Shown here in pieces: positions 28,357 to 35,749 of a stretch of 64,000 nucleotides of DNA (its first letter is position 1; the number at the start of each line of letters is the position of its first letter). A program made the position numbers and the translations under genes. A model generated the notes under the pieces. It was not told where the DNA came from. It saw only the letters and a list, made by a program, of their open reading frames with translations, and did not search any database. Source of the stretch: Kribbibacterium absianum (GTDB lineage Bacteria > Actinomycetota > Coriobacteriia > Coriobacteriales > Atopobiaceae); the NCBI RefSeq assembly GCF_030067705.1, contig NZ_JASJEX010000001.1, forward strand, positions 248,001 through 312,000, in the 5' to 3' direction.

Positions 28357-29478
28357 TCAGCCCATGGCGAAACAGAGCCAGCAGAGGACGACGCACAACA
28401 GAACCATCCCCCCGAGGAACCCCCATGCGAGCGGGCGCCCCCAGTTGCAGGTCCAGCCCACGCCGAAGCGTTCGGGCACGAACACGGCCGGGTCGTCGCG
28501 GTTGACGTAGAAGACGCCGAGCTTCCAATGCTCGTCGTTGTCCGCCGGCATGGCGTCCGTTCCCTCCAGGCGCCTGAAGACGCGCGAGCCGTTCTGTCCG
28601 TACACGACGGCGAGCACGACGCCGCCGGCACAGGCGAGAATCGTAAGCAGCGTGACGATGATCGCGGCGCTGGCCATCGTGATGGCGCCGAAGCTGGACA
28701 ACGCCATGAGAACGCCGCACGCGCCCGTGATCACCAGGCCCATGACCAGCAGGAACACGCCCTGAGCGTGGGCGAAGAGGCCGTAGGCGTAGGCGGACGT
28801 CTGCGGGCGGTCGGGGTCCACCGCCTTGCGCGACCGCCGGATGGTCCAGAGGGAGAACGCGAAGATGACGCCGAGGAACACCTCCATGATCACGGGGAAG
28901 CCGGCCGAGAGGGGCGTTTTGGGCACGTAGTTGGTGACCGTGCCGTCGAAGCCGACGTGCATCGGGATCTGGCCGGGGATCTTGTCGTAGTTGAAGACGA
29001 CAAGTCCGACCGTCACCAGAACGAGCGGCACGTAGAGCAGGTTCCACCACATCGAGACAGGCCTGGGGACCTCGGGCTCATCGATGACGGCCGTGGATTG
29101 CTGGACCGCCGCGTGCCAGCCTTGGCTCGCCTTGAGGGCCTGCACCTTGCGGCGGTAATGCAGCATCAGGCCGAAGCAGCCAACAAGCGGCAGGGCAGCC
29201 GCGAGGCAGTAGAGCCAGAGGAAGGCAACGGCGTTCTCGTCGGCGTCCGCCAGAAAGGTGCAGCTCCCGAGTGCGATGAGAGAGCCGACCACCGTGAGGA
29301 CGACCGCCCCGAGGCAATAGCTGCGACGCCACTGGCGAATGGCCGGGTTCTCGCGCGCGCTGCTCGGAACCGTGACGGCAAAGGCCTCGGTGGCGGGCAT
29401 GAGCCACGGCGTCGAGGCCATGAGGGCGCCGCAGAGGGCGACGGCACCCACGAGAAGGACAACAATCAGCATTTTCAT
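28357..29478 (-). CDS. DUF1648/DUF5808 family membrane protein (SdpI-like)
   Basis: A 373-aa protein with about eight hydrophobic segments. YDKIPGQIPMHVGFDGTV (residues about 164-181) is the DUF1648 signature known from the SdpI immunity family and relatives; DEHWKLGVFYVNRDDPAVFV near the C-terminus is the DUF5808 motif. Such proteins are usually paired with a GntR- or ArsR-type regulator, as here. The role is probably envelope-stress or toxin immunity, by analogy only. Confidence 0.82.
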   Translation of the reverse strand: MKMLIVVLLVGAVALCGALMASTPWLMPATEAFAVTVPSSARENPAIRQWRRSYCLGAVVLTVVGSLIALGSCTFLADADENAVAFLWLYCLAAALPLVGCFGLMLHYRRKVQALKASQGWHAAVQQSTAVIDEPEVPRPVSMWWNLLYVPLVLVTVGLVVFNYDKIPGQIPMHVGFDGTVTNYVPKTPLSAGFPVIMEVFLGVIFAFSLWTIRRSRKAVDPDRPQTSAYAYGLFAHAQGVFLLVMGLVITGACGVLMALSSFGAITMASAAIIVTLLTILACAGGVVLAVVYGQNGSRVFRRLEGTDAMPADNDEHWKLGVFYVNRDDPAVFVPERFGVGWTCNWGRPLAWGFLGGMVLLCVVLCWLCFAMG

Positions 29479-29493
29479 GGAGGGCTCCTTGGG

Positions 29494-29889
29494 TTAACGA
29501 GAGGGCCAGACGGCGTCCGCCGTCTGTGCGGCCAGGGCGAGGAAGGCGTCCCGGTCGAGGCCGCGGGAGGCCAGGTCGCGGGCGACGGCGTGCAACGACT
29601 CCAGCGCGTGGGCCAGGGATGCGGCCTGGTGGGCCGTGCTCTGGTACGAGGAGGGGTCGGCGATGCGCGCACCGGCGCGGCCGCGCATGACCACATAGCC
29701 CTCGTCGCGCAGGAGCGCGTAGGCCTTGTTCACGGTGTGCAGGTTCACGCCCAGCTGCTCGCCGAGCGCGCGGACGGACGGCAGCGGGTCGCCGGGCGAG
29801 AGCTCGCCGATTGCGACCGCCTGGGTCACTTGTCGGAAGATCTGCTGGTAGATGGGCACGTCGCTCATCTGATCGACGGTGAGTACCAT
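29494..29889 (-). CDS. GntR family transcriptional regulator, YtrA subfamily
   Basis: A 131-aa regulator: a winged helix at residues 8-75 (VPIYQQIFRQVTQAVAIGEL, then GDPLPSVRALGEQLGVN and HTVNKAYALLRDEGYVV) with only a short C-terminal helical tail, the YtrA-type architecture. The ATG at 29889 is chosen because the domain begins there. It is the first gene of an operon with the DUF1648 protein 15 bases downstream. Direct repeats in its promoter are likely operators, which implies autorepression. Confidence 0.87.
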   Translation of the reverse strand: MVLTVDQMSDVPIYQQIFRQVTQAVAIGELSPGDPLPSVRALGEQLGVNLHTVNKAYALLRDEGYVVMRGRAGARIADPSSYQSTAHQAASLAHALESLHAVARDLASRGLDRDAFLALAAQTADAVWPSR

Positions 29890-29905
29890 CGGGATTCCTC
29901 TCTGT

Positions 29906-29965
29906 GCTAGAACAACTAGAACAGATGGTACCATACTGCGCCACGTGTTATACGACAACTAGAAC
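29906..29965. promoter_or_regulatory. GntR operator repeats
   Basis: ACAACTAGAAC occurs at 29912-29922 and 29955-29965, with an extra CTAGAAC at 29907-29913. They flank the predicted minus-strand promoter region of the GntR gene, as in YtrA-type autoregulation. Confidence 0.6.
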
Positions 29966-29978
29966 ATTCTGGTATCGC

Positions 29979-30007
29979 GTGCAAAAGGGGACAGTCCCCG
30001 TTTGCAC
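29979..30007. repeat. Family A hairpin repeat, copy A5
   Basis: A 29-base hairpin, GTGCAAAA arm and GTTTGCAC arm around GGGGACAGTCCCC. Unlike the other copies it lies upstream of genes, between the divergent gntR and hypB, where termination would be less expected. Confidence 0.85.
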
Positions 30008-30136
30008 ACCGACAGGTGGGCGCGGGTCAGCTGCCTGCGGAGCCCATGTCGCATTGGTGCGGCGTCCCTGGGTGAACCGTGTTCACAGGGTTCCTTCGCT
30101 ATCCTGAGGGGCAACCAAACGACAAGGACCGAAGGG

Positions 30137-30844
30137 ATGGCCATGGCCGTGGACGAGAGGGAGCGGGAGCTCCGTGTCATCGAGGTGCGCGAGTCCGTGT
30201 TTGCGAGCAACGACCGGGCGGCCGACGAGCTGCGTGCGGCCAATCGCGAGGACGGCCTCTTTCTGCTCAACCTGATGAGCAGCCCCGGCTCGGGCAAGAC
30301 CACGCTGCTCACGCGCGTGATCGAGCGTCTACAGCCGGAGACGACCATCGGGGTCATGGAGGCGGACATCGACTCTGACGTCGACGCCCGTGCCATCGAT
30401 GAGGTCGGCGCCGTCGCGGTGCAGCTGCACACCGGCGGCATGTGCCATCTGGACGCGGGCATGACGCGACGTGGCCTTGAAGAGCTGCGCGCGGCCGCCG
30501 AGGACGCCGGGCTGTCGCTGGACCTGGCGGTGCTCGAGAACGTCGGCAACCTCGTGTGCCCGGCGGAGTTCGACACGGGGGCGACCAAGAATGTCGCGAT
30601 CCTCTCGGTGCCCGAGGGCGACGACAAGCCCCTCAAATACCCCCTGATGTTCCAGGTGGTCGACGCGGTGGTCGTCAACAAGATGGACGTGGCGCCCTAC
30701 TTTGATTTCTCCCTTGAACAGGCCGAGAAGAACGTGCACCTTCGCCACCCGGGCATTCCGCTGTTCCCGGTGTGTGCGAAGACCGGTGACGGTGTCGACG
30801 CGTTCTGCGATTGGCTGCGTGACCAGATGAAGCTGGACGCTTGA
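30137..30844 (+). CDS. hypB: Hydrogenase nickel incorporation GTPase HypB
   Basis: A 235-aa SIMIBI-class GTPase that, with HypA, inserts nickel into [NiFe] hydrogenase. SSPGSGKTTLL is the P-loop (about residue 50), NKMD the base-recognition motif. GGMCHLDAGM and ENVGNLVCP carry the Cys-His and Cys of the GTPase-domain metal site. It lacks both a His-rich tail and the N-terminal CxxCGC site of E. coli HypB. The ATG at 30137 follows a GAAGGG. The last three residues and stop are made by a family B repeat. hypA is 3.1 kb downstream in the same direction; no hydrogenase gene is in the window. Confidence 0.92.
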   Translation: MAMAVDERERELRVIEVRESVFASNDRAADELRAANREDGLFLLNLMSSPGSGKTTLLTRVIERLQPETTIGVMEADIDSDVDARAIDEVGAVAVQLHTGGMCHLDAGMTRRGLEELRAAAEDAGLSLDLAVLENVGNLVCPAEFDTGATKNVAILSVPEGDDKPLKYPLMFQVVDAVVVNKMDVAPYFDFSLEQAEKNVHLRHPGIPLFPVCAKTGDGVDAFCDWLRDQMKLDA

Positions 30845-30944
30845 GTCAAAGCCGTTTGTCCACGCTGCAGCTGACCAGAGCGTGGACAAACGGCTCTCTC
30901 CGAAGCGTCCAACCGTGGACAAAGAGCTTTGACCGAAGCGTCCA
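30834..30944. repeat. Family B repeat cluster III (three units)
   Basis: Units at 30834-30862 (forward), 30883-30911 and 30916-30944 (reverse). The first overlaps the end of hypB. The forward unit and first reverse unit form a long hairpin through GTTTGTCCACGCT/AGCGTGGACAAAC. Both centres (TCAAAG and GAGAGAG) occur here side by side. Confidence 0.85.
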
Positions 30945-30975
30945 GAACGAGGCGTCCAGTCCTTAAGGAGGACCT

Positions 30976-33951
30976 GTGGCAACCATCCCCATGAACGAGA
31001 CCGTGGTCAAGGGCTCCGGTGTTCCCGTGCCCGGAGGCCCCGCGCCCACGTCCGCCGAGGAGGCCGGCGTCGCGGCGGTGTCGCTCGGCACCTCTCAGTA
31101 CGGCTCCGCGCGTCCGGCCGGTGCGCCTGCGTGCCCGGTCGACGACCACGGCCGCCTGAGCCCCGCCGCCGGCTTCGACGGTCAGCACGTCCCCTGGGAC
31201 TACCAGCCGCCGGCGCCCGAGCAGCCCCGCCAGGTCATCATCGACCTCGCGAACCTGATCTCCGACCGCATCGGCCACAAGGTCACGGCCGAGGACCCGG
31301 AGTACTACGGCCTCGCCGCCTGCATCACGGACGAGATGGCCGAGGTGGCGCTCCAGATGAAGGTGCGCCAGCCCAAGACCCTCGCGCAGATTGCGGAACT
31401 CACCGGAAAGGACCCGGACCATCTGCTCGAGCTGCTCCACGCCATGGGCTACGCGGGCCTCATCGAATGGAACTCCGAGAACGAGGACGGCAAGAACCCC
31501 GACCACGAGCGCCGCTACGTGCTGCCGCCCTTCGTGCCCGGCTCGGCCGAGTTCTTCAACATGCGCCGCTCCCAGATCGACGAGCACCCGGAAGTGGCCA
31601 AGATGTTCGAGCGCATGACGCAGCTGCCGCTCGAAAAGGTCACCGCGATGGTGCCGCCCGGCGGCGCGGGCATCGGCATGCACGTGATCCCGGTGGAGCG
31701 CGCCATCTCGATGGAGAACCAGACCGCGAGCGTGGAGCACATCTCCCACTGGCTCAAGAAGTACGAGGGCAAGTACGCCGCGAGCCCGTGCTCGTGCCGC
31801 ATGAGCCGCGAGAAGCTCGGCGAGGGCTGCGCGGACGACGCCGAGGACTGGTGCATCGGCGTCGGCGACATGGCCGACTACCTGGTGGAGACCGAGCGCG
31901 GCCGGTACGTTACCTACGACGAGGTGCTCGAGATCCTCGAGCGCGCCGAGCAGAACGGCTTCGTGCACCAGATCACGAACATCGACGGCGAGCACAAGAT
32001 CTTCGCGATCTGCAACTGCAACGTGAACGTCTGCAACGCGCTGCGCACGAGCCAGCTCTTCAACACGCCCAACATGAGCCGGTCGGCGTACACCGCAAAG
32101 GTCGAGCGCGACAAGTGCGTGGCCTGCGGCCAGTGCGTCGAGGCCTGTCCGGCCGGTGCGGTGAAACTGGGTCAGAAGCTGTGCTCGGCGGAGACCCACG
32201 AGGTGCCGGCGTACCCGCGGCAGCCGCTACCGGACGACACGCCTTGGGGTCGACACATGTGGAGCCCGGACTATCGCGACAGGAACCGAATCGAGAGCCA
32301 CGAGTCCGGCACGGCGCCCTGCAAGACGGCGTGCCCGGCCCACGTGCCGGTGCAGGGCTACCTCAAGCTGGCGGCGCTCGGCCGCTACGAGGAGGCTCTC
32401 GCGCTCATCAAGAAGGAGAACCCGCTGCCGGCGGTCTGCGGCCGCATCTGCAACCGCCGCTGCGAGGACGCCTGCACGCGCAACCGCGTGGACAAGGCCG
32501 TGGCCATCGACGAGGTCAAGCGCTTCCTGGCCGAGCGCGACCTCGACCCCGAGACCCGCTACATCCCACCGGCGCGCGTCCCGTCCAACCGCGGCGGCTT
32601 CGACCAGAAGATCGCGATTATCGGCGCGGGGCCGGCGGGCCTCTCGTGCGCCTACTACCTGGCCGAGAAGGGCTACCGCCCCGTGGTCTTCGACGCGCAC
32701 GAGCGCCCCGGCGGCATGCTCGCCTACGGCGTGCCGAGCTTCAAGCTGGACAACGACGTGCTCGAGGCCGAGGTGGCCGTCATGGAGGCCATGGGCGTGG
32801 AGCTGCGCCTGGGCGTGCGCGTGGGGGAGGACGTGACCCTCCGGCAGCTGCGCGACGAGGGCTTCCAGGCGTTCTACCTGGCCATTGGCTGCTCTGTCGG
32901 CCGCCTGCCCGGCATTCCGGGCGAGGACGCGCAGGGATGCGAGACCGCCGTGGACTTCCTGGCGCGGCTGGCGAACCCCGCCACCGACGCACCCGACCCC
33001 GAGCCGCTCGGCCGCGTGGTGGTGGTCGGCGGCGGCAACGTCGCGGTGGACGCGGCGCGCACGGCGGCGCGGCGCGGCGCGAGCGAGGTGTCGCTCTGGT
33101 CGCTCGAGTCCGCCGACGAGATGCCCGCGACCGTCGAGGAGGTCGCCGAGGCCGTGGCCGACGGCGTGAGCATCCACAACGGCTGGGGGCCCGTCGAGGT
33201 CGCCGTGGACGAGGACGGCCGCGTGGCGGCCGTGACGTTCAAGCGCTGCACGCAGGTCTTCGACGAGACCGGTCGGTTCTCGCCCGTCTACGACGAGGCC
33301 GAGAAGACCGGCACGGACGCCGACACCGTGGTCTTCGCCATCGGTCAGGCCACCGACTGGGGCGCGCTGCTCGACGGCGAGGAGCTGGAGCTGGTGCGCG
33401 GCCGCGTCGTGGCGGACCCGGTGACCTATCAGACGGCGCAGCCCGACCTCTTTGTGGGAGGCGACGTGCTCACCGGGCCGCGGTTCGCGATCGACGCCAT
33501 CGCGCAGGGTCACGAGGCGGCCGTCTCGCTGCACCGCTTCGTGCACCCGGGGTCGAGCCTCACGGTGGGGCGCAACCCGCGCCATTACGTGGAGTTCGAC
33601 AAGGAGGGTGCGGAGCTGCCGAGCTATGACACCGCCGGGCGCCAGGAGCCCGGCCACCGTGCGGACGTCGCCGCGCACCCCTTTGCCGAGGAGCGCGAGA
33701 CCTTCACCGAGGAGCAGGTGCGCACGGAGACGGCGCGGTGCCTGTCCTGCGGAGCGAGCGTCGTGGACCCCAACAAGTGCATCGGCTGCGGCGTGTGCAC
33801 CACCAAGTGCGCGTTCGACGCGATCCATCTGCACCGGGACCACCCGGAGGCGAGCCGCATGGTGCGCACAGAGGACAAGCTGAAGGCGATCGGGCCCTAC
33901 GCGCTCAAGCGCGGCGTCAAGATCGCGAAGAAGAAGCTCACCGGCCGCTAG
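30976..33951 (+). CDS. Large FAD/Fe-S oxidoreductase, glutamate-synthase-small-subunit-like
   Basis: A 991-aa cytosolic electron-transfer protein. N-terminal 330 residues: helical region then Cys-rich strings SPCSCRM and CNCNVNVCN. Next a ferredoxin site CVACGQCVEACP (about 378-389). Then the GltD-type Fe-S domain with CKTACPAHVPVQGYL and CGRICNRRCEDAC (about 452-505), FAD fold IAIIGAGPAGLSCAYYLAEK (about 543), NAD(P) fold VVVVGGGNVAVDAA, and a final ferredoxin site CIGCGVCTTKC. This suits an NAD(P)H-ferredoxin oxidoreductase or a partner of a hydrogenase or other reductase. Its place between hypB and hypA suggests, but does not prove, a link to hydrogen metabolism. Confidence 0.8.
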   Translation: MATIPMNETVVKGSGVPVPGGPAPTSAEEAGVAAVSLGTSQYGSARPAGAPACPVDDHGRLSPAAGFDGQHVPWDYQPPAPEQPRQVIIDLANLISDRIGHKVTAEDPEYYGLAACITDEMAEVALQMKVRQPKTLAQIAELTGKDPDHLLELLHAMGYAGLIEWNSENEDGKNPDHERRYVLPPFVPGSAEFFNMRRSQIDEHPEVAKMFERMTQLPLEKVTAMVPPGGAGIGMHVIPVERAISMENQTASVEHISHWLKKYEGKYAASPCSCRMSREKLGEGCADDAEDWCIGVGDMADYLVETERGRYVTYDEVLEILERAEQNGFVHQITNIDGEHKIFAICNCNVNVCNALRTSQLFNTPNMSRSAYTAKVERDKCVACGQCVEACPAGAVKLGQKLCSAETHEVPAYPRQPLPDDTPWGRHMWSPDYRDRNRIESHESGTAPCKTACPAHVPVQGYLKLAALGRYEEALALIKKENPLPAVCGRICNRRCEDACTRNRVDKAVAIDEVKRFLAERDLDPETRYIPPARVPSNRGGFDQKIAIIGAGPAGLSCAYYLAEKGYRPVVFDAHERPGGMLAYGVPSFKLDNDVLEAEVAVMEAMGVELRLGVRVGEDVTLRQLRDEGFQAFYLAIGCSVGRLPGIPGEDAQGCETAVDFLARLANPATDAPDPEPLGRVVVVGGGNVAVDAARTAARRGASEVSLWSLESADEMPATVEEVAEAVADGVSIHNGWGPVEVAVDEDGRVAAVTFKRCTQVFDETGRFSPVYDEAEKTGTDADTVVFAIGQATDWGALLDGEELELVRGRVVADPVTYQTAQPDLFVGGDVLTGPRFAIDAIAQGHEAAVSLHRFVHPGSSLTVGRNPRHYVEFDKEGAELPSYDTAGRQEPGHRADVAAHPFAEERETFTEEQVRTETARCLSCGASVVDPNKCIGCGVCTTKCAFDAIHLHRDHPEASRMVRTEDKLKAIGPYALKRGVKIAKKKLTGR

Positions 33952-33977
33952 GGTCGTCCGCAAGCGAAGGAGGCCCG

Positions 33978-34322
33978 TTGCACGAGCTGGGCGTTGTCTT
34001 CTACATCATCGACGCGGTCACCGAGACCGCCGAGGCGAACGGCGTCGGCCACGTCGACAGGGTGTCGCTCGAGGTGGGGGAGGCCACGGGCATCGTGCCC
34101 GACCTGTTCCAGGAGGCCTGGCGCTGGGCCGCGGACCGCACGGACCTGCTCCGCGGGGCGGCCCTCTCGAGCGTGTCCGTGCCGGCCATGAACCGGTGTC
34201 GCGCGTGCGGGCTCGAGTACCCGGCGTTTCCTGCCGGCCCCACCTGTCCCTCCTGCGGGAGCGGGGACACAGTGCTGGCCGCCGGTGACGACGTCACCAT
34301 CGTCTCGATCGAGGTCACGTAA
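33978..34322 (+). CDS. hypA: Hydrogenase nickel chaperone HypA
   Basis: A 114-aa protein, the nickel-delivering partner of HypB. It starts MHEL from a TTG; His2 is the known nickel ligand, which with the GGAGG nearby fixes the start. The structural zinc site is two pairs, CRAC (about residue 72) and CPSC (about 89). The middle VSLEVGEATGIVPDLFQEAW matches the family. It follows the large flavoprotein gene by 26 bases and ends at a family A hairpin. Confidence 0.93.
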   Translation: MHELGVVFYIIDAVTETAEANGVGHVDRVSLEVGEATGIVPDLFQEAWRWAADRTDLLRGAALSSVSVPAMNRCRACGLEYPAFPAGPTCPSCGSGDTVLAAGDDVTIVSIEVT

Positions 34323-34370
34323 AAAGCTGATGTGCAAACGGGGACTGTCCCTGTTTGCACATCAGCTTTT
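34322..34370. terminator. Family A hairpin A6 used as a bidirectional terminator
   Basis: A 29-base unit (34332-34360, core GGGACTGTCCC) extended by AAAAGCTGAT and ATCAGCTTTT arms into a 49-base perfect-type hairpin, with A and T runs on its two sides. It lies between convergent hypA and the next gene, and overlaps the latter's stop codon. Confidence 0.85.
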
Positions 34371-34922
34371 GAAGGTCACGGAGTCGAAGACCGCCCACGT
34401 TTCCGATGGCAGCGCGGTGTCCATGCCCGGCGGCCCCTGCACCATCACGGCGAGCCCGGGCCCCTCGCCCTCCTCGGGCGCCGCCACCAGCAGCCACGAG
34501 GGAAACGCCTCGCCCAGCGCCGAGCGGGAGTAGAACCAGCGGCAGCCTTGCGCGGTCCATGTCTCCACGCCCGTGCCCAGCTGTTTCGCGACCTCGAGCG
34601 CCCGCTCGGCCGACAGGTGCGTCCATGGGCTGAAGGTGTACGTGACGCCCCGCGGGCTTGTCCAAATGGGGTCCCTGCTCAGCCGCACGCTCGAGACCTT
34701 CCAGGCCCCGCCCACCTGCCAGGAGAACTCGCCGGCGCCGCGCTGCACGGGGATAGCGCCCGGGCCATAGCCGGCGCCGCTCGGCGCCTCGACGTGCTCC
34801 GCGAAGCCGTTGGGCTCCGTCGTTGCGATGGACCGAGTGTCAAAGAGGACGACCGCGAACAGGACCGCGAGCACTGTCGCGAGGATGACCCGCGATGGCC
34901 TCAAGCGGCGGTTCTCGTTCAT
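34362..34922 (-). CDS. Hypothetical membrane-anchored protein
   Basis: A 186-aa protein with an N-terminal helix (VILATVLAVLFAVVLFDT, about residues 12-29) that is either an uncleaved anchor or a signal peptide, followed by a beta-rich extracellular domain with several Trp (EFSWQVGGAWKVSS). The ATG at 34922 has GAGGAG upstream. I recognise no family. It is convergent with hypA and transcribed alone. Confidence 0.6.
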   Translation of the reverse strand: MNENRRLRPSRVILATVLAVLFAVVLFDTRSIATTEPNGFAEHVEAPSGAGYGPGAIPVQRGAGEFSWQVGGAWKVSSVRLSRDPIWTSPRGVTYTFSPWTHLSAERALEVAKQLGTGVETWTAQGCRWFYSRSALGEAFPSWLLVAAPEEGEGPGLAVMVQGPPGMDTALPSETWAVFDSVTFKS

Positions 34923-35082
34923 GACGCTCCTCACGCGCTACAAACAGATTGAAATCAGACGTGCCGGAGCGACTATATCAGGCGAGGTTCAGTGCGACCC
35001 GTTTGCCTTGAGATGGATCAACGCTCTCCTTCCCGCTTGCCCTAACCTGAAATCAACGCACTCTGCAGCGGGAAGGAGACCC

Positions 35083-35583
35083 ATGAAGATCGACGTGCCC
35101 TTGGACGAGAACGGCTTCCTGCCGGACCTCTACGGCAAGTACGCACCGGCGGACGCCACCATTGACGGTGACCCCTGCGTGAGCTTCCCCATAACCGTCG
35201 CCGACGTCCCGGAGGGGGCGCAGGCGCTCGCACTCACCCTCGTGGACTGGGACTCGGTCCCGGTCTGCGGCTTTCCGTGGATCCATTGGTGCGCCACGGA
35301 CATTCCTGTGGTGGGGCTCGTGCCAGAGAACGCGAGCCAGTCCGGTGCGCTCCCGATGACGCAGGGCAGCAACAGCCATGCCGCCACGAGCGACGACCCG
35401 GCCCTGACCCAGCGCTACACCGGCCCTTGTCCGCCGGACAAGACCCACGACTACACCCTGCGGGTCTTTGCGCTGGACGCGGCGCTCGGTCTCGAGGAGG
35501 GCTACTACCTGAACGAGTTCCGCCACGCGGTGAAAGGCCACGTGCTCGGCTCCGCGCGCCTGGAGTTGCCGAGCCGAGCGTGA
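35083..35583 (+). CDS. YbhB/YbcL family PEBP-like protein
   Basis: A 166-aa Raf-kinase-inhibitor-like (phosphatidylethanolamine-binding fold) protein. Recognisable elements are VDWDSVPVCGFPWIHWCATD (residues about 53-72), the ligand-pocket strand, then RYTGPCPPDKTHDYTLRVFA (about 108-127), the family signature GPxPP...H.Y. Bacterial members are cytosolic with unknown ligands. ATG with GGAAGGAGA upstream. Not obviously linked to its neighbours. Confidence 0.85.
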   Translation: MKIDVPLDENGFLPDLYGKYAPADATIDGDPCVSFPITVADVPEGAQALALTLVDWDSVPVCGFPWIHWCATDIPVVGLVPENASQSGALPMTQGSNSHAATSDDPALTQRYTGPCPPDKTHDYTLRVFALDAALGLEEGYYLNEFRHAVKGHVLGSARLELPSRA

Positions 35584-35698
35584 CGGGCGCCTTACGTTTC
35601 TGCACTTTTCATTCAGGGTAGCCGCCACATCGTGGGGTCGGCCTCTCCGTCTTTACCATGGTGCAGCGCGAACGCGCCGTACTCGTGCCGCATTCGCG

Positions 35699-35727
35699 GG
35701 CCCCGGACGCGCGTCCGGGGCCTTTTT
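35699..35727 (+). terminator. Strong terminator 22 bases before the LTA-synthase-like gene
   Basis: A 12-bp perfect stem, GGCCCCGGACGC and GCGTCCGGGGCC, without a classical loop (self-complementary) and followed by TTTTT. It may end the PEBP transcript 115 bases downstream or attenuate the next gene. Confidence 0.8.
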
Positions 35728-35749
35728 CTCACGTTCGGTAAGGAACCCA

